From positions 174,299,021 through 174,363,020 of the forward strand of contig OY992537.1 in the NCBI GenBank assembly GCA_963921195.1: a DNA stretch of 64,000 bases. Reading direction: 5' to 3'. Below, one piece after another: positions 57,595 through 64,000 of this stretch. Both the position numbers and the translations under genes were made by a program. The stretch is from Pegoplata infirma. Its lineage: Eukaryota; Arthropoda; Insecta; Diptera; Anthomyiidae. Position 1 is the first letter of the stretch; each line of letters opens with the position of its first letter. The notes under the pieces were generated by a model that was not told where the DNA came from, ran no database searches, and saw only the letters and a list, made by a program, of their open reading frames with translations.

Positions 57595-57741
57595 TGCCTT
57601 CCTATAAACCAATCCCGGTTATAACAGCAACCATCATCGAAAACTTCTCCTTTTGGAGCGAGAACAGCACACTAGTACGCCTTTGATTTAGATAAGGCAG
57701 GTCTGCAGTGAGAATTCCCCAGATCTTTTTGGGAATCATTA
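57595..57741 (-). pseudogene. Non-LTR retrotransposon fragment, duplicated unit 1 (left part)
   Basis: The minus strand encodes TADLPYLNQRRTSVLFSLQ, then MVAVITGIGL. Sequence repeated at 58755-58900 encodes the same clause with changes. The TA-flanked element 57742-58538 splits the unit. The clade is not certain; the family looks like the RNase H-bearing non-LTR group. Confidence 0.5.
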
Positions 57742-58538
57742 CACTCAAAATATTTTGTAGGCAAAAACAAATGAAAAACACACTTAAAACCAGTGAATAA
57801 ACAATTAAAAACCATCCCATTTGTTTAAACAAACATCAACATTTATTTTTTACTGTTGATAAAATTTTCTAAAATAAACAACATTAAACTTTAAAAAATT
57901 ACGGTTTTTTCGTTCTTTTTACCAACAAATTCGAAAAAATAACATATGAAAACATTTAAAATTAATCATAGTTCTGTTCTTTTTACCAACAAATTCCAAA
58001 AAAATAACCACGAAAACATTAAAAATTAATGTTTTCGTAGGTTATTATTCACAATTTTCTATTGAAATATTTTTTTAAAAATTTTTAATAAAATTTTGGG
58101 GAATCGATCCCGCAATCAACTACATTCTGGCCACACACTCTGCCCATCGTGCCAAAGTCACTTGATACAACCATGTTTTTATATTTCTATAAATAATTTT
58201 TCGATTTTTTTTCTACAAAAAAATAACCTACTTGTGTAGGTAAATATTAATGATATATCATTAAAATATACCAACAATTAAAAAAAAAATACTTACACAA
58301 ATCATTAAAAATTTAAAGAATAATCAGTAGTTTTTACTTACAGAACAAAAATAAATGACTTTAAAAATTAAATGTTAATGAAAGTCTTTATTTTTTAGTG
58401 TGTTATTTTTGAAACAAATGACAGAAATAGTCATTAATAAAAACTGAACATCAAACAAATGTTTATTCTTTAAAAAACGACTAAACGTTAAACTTTTTAA
58501 ATAAACTACAAACAGTTAATGACATAATTTTTTGAGTG
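57742..58538. mobile_element. TA-flanked CACTCAAA element carrying a tRNA-like module
   Basis: CACTCAAAATATTTTGTAGG at the left and ATTTTTTGAGTG at the right lie in a unit whose tandem partner (58890-58905) reads through. The flanks are TA and CA. It contains a minus-strand tRNA-like module at about 58095-58165: A-box-like TGGCACGATGGG (58143-58154) and B-box-like GGATCGATTCC (58100-58110). Inverted AAAAATTAATGTTTTCGT-type motifs occur near the left end. Confidence 0.75.
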
Positions 58539-59230
58539 CAGGTTTGGTAAGGTTTGGCGGGCGTCCGCCATTTTATGAATTCACTTAGAGGCCATAAGCC
58601 CCATTGTGATTCCCTTTATTGTAATTTCACTACCCCCCTTCTGATACAAAGGTCTACTTCTTAAAAAACCCAGAATCCCTCAGATATTCTGCTAGACACG
58701 TCAATGAGACACCATTTAGGCAATCTAGGTCATCGTAAAATCGATGCCCTAAATGCATAATTTCCTATAAATCAATCCCGGTTATAATAGCAACCGTCAT
58801 TGTAAACTCCCCCTTTGGGAGCTAGAACAGCACACTAGTACGCTTTTGATTTACATAAGTCAGGTTTGCAGTAAAAATTTCCCAGATCTGTTTGGGAATC
58901 ATTTGGTTTGGTAAGATTGGATGGACGTCCACCATTTAGCGAATTCACTTGGAGGCTATAAGCCCTTTGTGATTCCCTTAATTGCCATTTCCCTATTCCC
59001 CATCTGATACAAACGTCTACTTCTTTAACCAACCCTAATCCATCACACATTCAGCTAGAGACGTCAATAAGACATCATTTAGGCAATACAGGTAATCGAA
59101 AATCTTTTCCATAAATGCTTACGGTGGCGCTTCATCAGACCTGGACATTCACACAACAAGTTCTGCACTGGCTTCTCATCTTCCACGTCCTCACAACTTC
59201 AGAAATTCCCATACTCGCGGCCATTTGACC
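58539..59230 (-). pseudogene. Non-LTR retrotransposon fragments, tandem duplication
   Basis: Two copies of a unit of about 345 bp (unit 1 continues here from 57741, unit 2 about 58755-59100) encode, on the minus strand, NGGRPSNLTKPNDSQTDLG. Upstream at 59090-59230 the clause CEDVEDEKPVQNLLCECPGL is a CCHC-type C-terminus of a non-LTR ORF2. All frames are broken. Confidence 0.55.
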
Positions 59231-59261
59231 GATTATAAAGTGTCAGTGTTTTTTTTTTATT

Positions 59262-61078
59262 TTTTACGTTGAACCAACACTCATGTTGTTATCAGGAAAA
59301 TAGGTTGTGAGGAGGAGGAAAGACGGAGTAGTGTTTGCGGATATTTGACCTGAATTTATCTACATTGAAAGAAGCTGGGAAGACCTCCGCTGGAATATTA
59401 TTTTACATACGGCTATTACGACTGATAAACGAACCTTCTGTGTAATGCGATAAGCGATCAACTGGACAATCGACAACAAATGGATGTGATCTACAAGACA
59501 ACCGAGTGTTGCGAACAAAAACTCGGGCTCTAGGGATAACTTCACTTATCTCAGCAGAACACTTTCCATGATAATATCGATAGAACAGAGTCACACAACC
59601 CACATTCCGACGATGCTCCAGAGAGTCAATAAAGTTGGATACCCTATTGTCATTGATAAGCATCAACGCCCTCCTTTGCACACGGTCCAAAAGCTTCAAA
59701 ATAGACTTTGAAGCCCCTGCCCATATATGGGAGTTGTACTCCATCTTCGGTCGGATGTAGGTGGTATAAATAGTTAGGAGATCGGATGAGGTGAAGTACT
59801 TCTTACACCGGTTTAAAAAACAGAGACACTTGAATGCTTCTTTCGACACTTGAAAAACGAGTTTATTCCAACGGACATCGCACTGAACTTTCATGCCCAG
59901 AACATCAAGAGTGTCCGATTCCTGATACCTATACCACCCATTTGTACAGATGAAGCTGATGATTCCTGTGGGGCAACATACAACATTGGGTCTCACGCTC
60001 CCTTTTTAAGATTGGCTGCACATTGGCAACCTTCCAACATGAGGGAAAGGCTCCCGCACGGTAAGACGAGATAAAAAAGTTGGCCAATGGAAGTGCCAAC
60101 GTCGTAGAATACTGTTTCAGCACCAGTGCTGGTATACCATCCGGCCCGGTGATTTATTTACGTTTAGATCCGCAAGAACCCTTTTAACTGCACGTGCTCG
60201 GAAAAATATCCTGGGCATAGTATGGGATACCCTCTCGAGTTCGGGCAGTGGTTTATTGCTTTCCGGCAAGAAAGCGTTTCTTGCAAAAAGACCAGCCAAC
60301 AGTTTAGCTTTGTCAACCGGTTCAGTGAATACTTGGTCGTCTTATAAAAGAGTCGGGATAGAAGAACTAGCATTTTCCCGAGGAGCAGAAAGAACTTTAG
60401 CACGAAGTCGCTGTTCGTAAAAAAGCTTTTCACGACTAATTGTAAGTACTTTTACACACTCGATCTCGCCTGCTTGCGTAGTAGATCAGTATTGGCGTTT
60501 TTGTTGTAACGCCAATTTCTGAATGCTTGCTCCCTGGATCTGACTGCGTTCCTGCAAGTCTGGTTAAACCAACATTTATCCTTTGGCTTAGCCGAAATGA
60601 GCTACGATGGAATGAATGACTTCATTCCAAGCAATATCACGCTTTCAACCATTTTCGCCGCGCCATCGACGTTGCCGTCGAGGAAACAAAAGTTTCCAAT
60701 TGAAACGCCGGAAAAAGTCGTTGAGCACAGCCCAACGGGCCTTTTCATATATAAAAACTGAACGCCTCGTAGCTGTTGTCGAAACGTTACGAAGGTCGGA
60801 GTACGAAAAGGATACGGAAATGATGCAATGATCCGAATTACCCAGAGGTGCAAATGTTTTTACTTCGTATTTGTCAGGATGCGAAGTAAGAAAAAGGTCG
60901 AGAGTATTTTGGTGTTCATTCCCAACGTCCGTTAAGCGCGTTGGTTCATTCACTAACTGCGACAGGCTGTTATGCGTGGCGAATAACTCAACGTATTCAC
61001 CAACCGGATACGATTGGTTTGAATGGAGAATCCATGAAGAGTTGTGAACATTGAAATCACCTGCCACGACAATTTCAC
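59262..61078 (-). pseudogene. CR1/L2-like non-LTR retrotransposon ORF2 with central deletion
   Basis: From high to low coordinates the minus strand encodes an endonuclease end (GDFNVHNSSW, TLDLFLTS, PLGNSDHCIISVSF at 61067-60850), a linker (KLFYEQRLRAKVLSAPRENA), an RT start (KRVLADLNVNKSPG, LANFFISSYRAGAFPSCWK), and an RT end (IYTTYIRPKMEYNSHIWAGA, LQ-type clause VQRRALMLINDNRV, LEHRRNVGCVTLFYRYYHGK). The central RT palm with its catalytic Asp pair is missing: about 60000 joins fingers to thumb. There are frameshifts near 60140 and 60690, and a stop at 59403 replaces the Trp of the terminal WNxLP-like motif. The 5' end is lost in the gap. Confidence 0.8.
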
Positions 61079-61278
61079 NNNNNNNNNNNNNNNNNNNNNN
61101 NNNNNNNNNNNNNNNNNNNNNNNNNNNNNNNNNNNNNNNNNNNNNNNNNNNNNNNNNNNNNNNNNNNNNNNNNNNNNNNNNNNNNNNNNNNNNNNNNNNN
61201 NNNNNNNNNNNNNNNNNNNNNNNNNNNNNNNNNNNNNNNNNNNNNNNNNNNNNNNNNNNNNNNNNNNNNNNNNNNNNN
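61079..61278. other. Assembly gap (200 N)
   Basis: Exactly 200 undetermined bases. The upstream half of the endonuclease domain of the adjacent retrotransposon would lie here. Frames reported across it are meaningless. Confidence 0.99.
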
Positions 61279-61569
61279 TTTTTTTTACGAACCTCACAAA
61301 ATAAGCGGTTCTAGCGTGTCGAAATCGAAAACTCGTGCACTATCCCACCCCTAATGATAACATACCCTCAAAGTTATTCAAATTTTATTGTTTAAATTAT
61401 TCATTGAAATAATTTTATATGGAAGACTTAAACGTCCACAAGTAAATAAAACAAAGACTACGTAGGGGATTTTTTTTGAAATCGATAGAATAATTCTGAT
61501 TCTTCTATTAACCGGTATTCAATACAACCGGTAACGAAGTACCGGAATTGTAAGCTAGTAAAGTATATA
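61279..61569. other. Short spacer, no recognised feature
   Basis: No continuation of the retrotransposon is recognised after the gap. AT-rich, no gene. Confidence 0.4.
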
Positions 61570-64000
61570 TGGGGCATTCCAAGCCAAATCACTCACTTTT
61601 AGACCCGACCCCTTTCGATTTATTTTATTTTTTGATATGTTTTAGTACTTATTAAATGCAACTAGGACACCAATTTTCAGCCTTTTATTTCAAGATGGTG
61701 TTGAGTAATCAATTTTTCAAAATGGCGATTTTCTCAAAAAAAAATAAAAAATTGATATTTTTAATTAATTTTGACCATTAAAAAATATAAATATTTTAAA
61801 AAAAGTTGGACAACGTTTTTTTTAGAAAAAAAATATGAAAAAATTATTCGAAGTAATTATCACTTATTTTTTGACGTTTAAAAATTAAAATCGACTTTTT
61901 GAAAAAGTCCGAAACCTTAGATTTTTTTGTGAAAAACTATAAAATTCTACTCTAAATTACGCAACTTTTAAGCTATAAGTCAAGATGTGATCACAATTCT
62001 TTCTATTTTTTTTTTTTAATTTTTAAAATTGCACCTTTAATTTTTTGGCTCTGATTTATTTTATATGGTGCTCCAAAAAAAATAAATTGGTACATATTGA
62101 CCCTAACTTACCCTAGATATATGCACTTCGAGGTAAAAATACGTCTCACAAAAATTTAGGACGATCGGAGATGGGTAAGGCGTTTAGCATGGTCCTTGCA
62201 GTTTAAAAAAACGGATTGCAAGGAAAAATATTTTTTTTTTTCTGTTTTCGCAATTTTTTTGGTATTTTAAGTTAAATTTTAATTCAAGTGATTACAGAAT
62301 TATGATGTGGAGTAAAATGCCTTTCTAATAAGGTACTAAAAACTAAAATCGGTTGAAAATCAGCCAAGTTATTACAACTTCCCCAGGCATCTAGCGTGTG
62401 TCATACCACTTGATTAAAGAATACGAGTCCCTTTTTTAAATTTATTGAAATTTTCTACTGTAATAACATTTTTTCATTATTCATATTTATTTTTTTGGTT
62501 TTTCCAAATTTTAAAACAAAAAAAAAATTTTTTTTGAAAATAGAGATTTCAAAAGGATGTCGAAAATGCAGGCATTTTTAGCATTAATTTAAAAAATGTT
62601 AGCAAAACACAATATGAAAAATACTTGTTATCTAAATACATTTGAACTTGAAGAATAAAAAAATGTTATTACAGTAGAAAATTTCAATGAATTTAAAAAA
62701 TCGGATTGTATTGCTTAATCAAGTGGTCTGCCATACGTTAGATGCCTCGGGAAGTTGTAATAACTTGGCTGATTTTCAACCGATTTTGGTACCAACCGAT
62801 TTTTGGTACCTTATTAGAGAGGCATTTTACTCCGTATTATAATTCTGTAACCACTTGAATTTAAAATCAACTTAAAATACCAAAAAAAAATGAAAAAAAC
62901 AGAAAAAATTCATATTTTTCCTTGTAATCCGTTTTCTAAACTTCAAGGCCCCTGCAGGACGCCTTACCCATGTCCGATCGTTCTTAATTTTTGTGAGGCG
63001 TATTTTTACCTCGAAATGAATATATCTAGGGTAAGTTAGGGTCAGTATTTACCAATTTAATTTTTTTGGAGCACCATATAAAATAAATCAGAGTCAAAAA
63101 ATAAAAGGTGCAATTTTCAAAATTAAAAAAAAAAATAGAACAAATTGCGATCACATCTCGAATTATGGCTTAAAAGTTGCGTAATTTAGAGTAGAACTTT
63201 TAGACATTTAAAAAAAAAAATCGAAGGTTTCGGACTTTTTCAAAAAGTCGATTTTAATTTGTAAACGTTAAAAAATAGGTGATAATTACTTCGAAAATTT
63301 TTTTTAATATTTTTTTCTAAAACAACATTTAAATACCAACAAAACGTTGTCCAACTTTTTTTAAGATATCTATATTTTTAACTGGTCAAAATTAATTGAA
63401 CATTTTATTTTTTTCATTTTTTTGAAAAAATCGCCATTTTGAAAAATTGATTACTCAACACCTTCTTGGAATAAAAAGCTGAAATTTGGTGTCTAACAAG
63501 GGAAGTCTCCCTAGTGTCACCCGCGGATCTTTATGGAATTGGTTTTATTTTGTAGAGCAGAAAAAATAAAGGGACACTAATTTTTTTTTAGCGGCCCAAA
63601 TTCATATTTAGGGGGTAAAAAGGAGGGGGGAAGACAAGGCCATTTTTCAGTTTTTTTCGTTTATCTCCTATACTATGCAAAGAAACTTAGTCATGTTGCA
63701 TACCAAATGAAAGGTCTTTGAAAAACCTATCTACGTGTGCTAAGAACGTGTCCAAACATGCACAACTTTTCGTCATATTGAGTAAAATACTAAAATTTTA
63801 GGACATTTTTGTTAATAAGTCGAAAAATATTAACTTCTATGGCCCGTTGTTAACACCACGAGATAGGTATTTTTAATACCTTTAATCTGATACCACACAT
63901 GCCTATATTAATTTTTTTTTTAAATAGGCTTAAATCGTGAAAAACTGAAAAAGGTCAATTTCCCCCCATACAAATCGACCCCTCGTAAGTTGCATTTAAT
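61570..64000. mobile_element. TGGGGCATTCC foldback, copy 2, incomplete at window end
   Basis: It starts TGGGGCATTCCAAGCC after TA and follows copy 1 (25475-27519) throughout. The left arm runs to about 62480, the centre to about 62650, and the right arm from there. A foreign stretch at about 63495-63981 interrupts the right arm, which resumes with AAGTTGCATTTAAT at the window edge. Copies differ by many substitutions and small indels. Confidence 0.88.
63495..63981. mobile_element. Insertion of unknown class in the foldback right arm
   Basis: The arm reads ...GGTGTC before it and resumes TAAGTTGCATTTAAT after it, matching the mirror of the left arm near 61650. CAAGGGAAGTC at the left and CCCCTCG at the right may be short inverted ends with TAA on each side. 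No coding frame. Confidence 0.5.

Noticed and set aside
61044..61314. Open frames spanning the N run
   Set aside because: They exist only because undetermined bases cannot contain a stop.

Overview
This window looks like AT-rich, gene-poor nuclear DNA of a higher (probably calyptrate) fly. I base that on the dispersed repeats that open TTTTTATACCC, carry GATGTCCGTCCGTC-type tracts and end ...TCTACTTGTT, on non-LTR retrotransposon fragments of insect type, and on the density of small DNA transposons. The species call is inference. I found no intact protein-coding gene. Most long open frames are chance frames or shadows inside repeats. The one host-gene candidate is a 50-base initial-exon-like segment at 21521-21570 followed by a strong splice donor.

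The window is a deep transposon nest whose layers can be read because many insertions keep target-site duplications (TSDs) and some have an uninterrupted paralogous site elsewhere in the window. 1-2349 holds degenerate dispersed repeats and a tRNA-like module. 2350-9185 and 10945-21270 are two colinear copies of one composite: a foldback with CAGTGGGGCGAG ends, a shared spacer, a TA-flanked CACTCAAA element and a TATACCC repeat. Each copy carries its own later insertions. 21271-22560 looks least repetitive and holds the exon candidate. 22585-27850 holds a mariner-like fragment and broken RT/RNase H retrotransposon pieces on the minus strand, cut by a hAT-like element and a 2-kb foldback. 29028-31592 is a TATACCC repeat split by a nested foldback. 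31735-33240 is a 35-bp dyad-symmetric satellite. 35220-39438 is a 4.2-kb terminal-inverted-repeat unit with a foldback and a hAT-like element inside it. 40536-47755 is a chain of a CTAGCTGACCCGG repeat and two adjacent foldbacks. 48937-52757 holds a hAT-like element and an RTE-like fragment split by a 2.6-kb hAT-type foldback. 53170-55610 is a third RNase H retrotransposon copy with two insertions. 57595-61078 holds minus-strand non-LTR remains up to a 200-N gap at 61079-61278. From 61570 to the window end is a third copy of the TGGGGCATTCC foldback.

Four transposon groups dominate: (i) hAT-type non-autonomous elements with 8-bp TSDs, many with family-specific short motifs repeated inside their ends; (ii) a TA-flanked group with CACTCAAA termini; (iii) foldbacks with arms from about 0.1 to 1 kb; (iv) piggyBac-like palindromic elements with TTAA TSDs at the centre of, or inside, foldbacks. 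No transposase in the window could drive them, so they are presumably mobilised in trans. The combination resembles heterochromatin or a transposon-control locus such as a piRNA cluster, but that cannot be decided from sequence alone.
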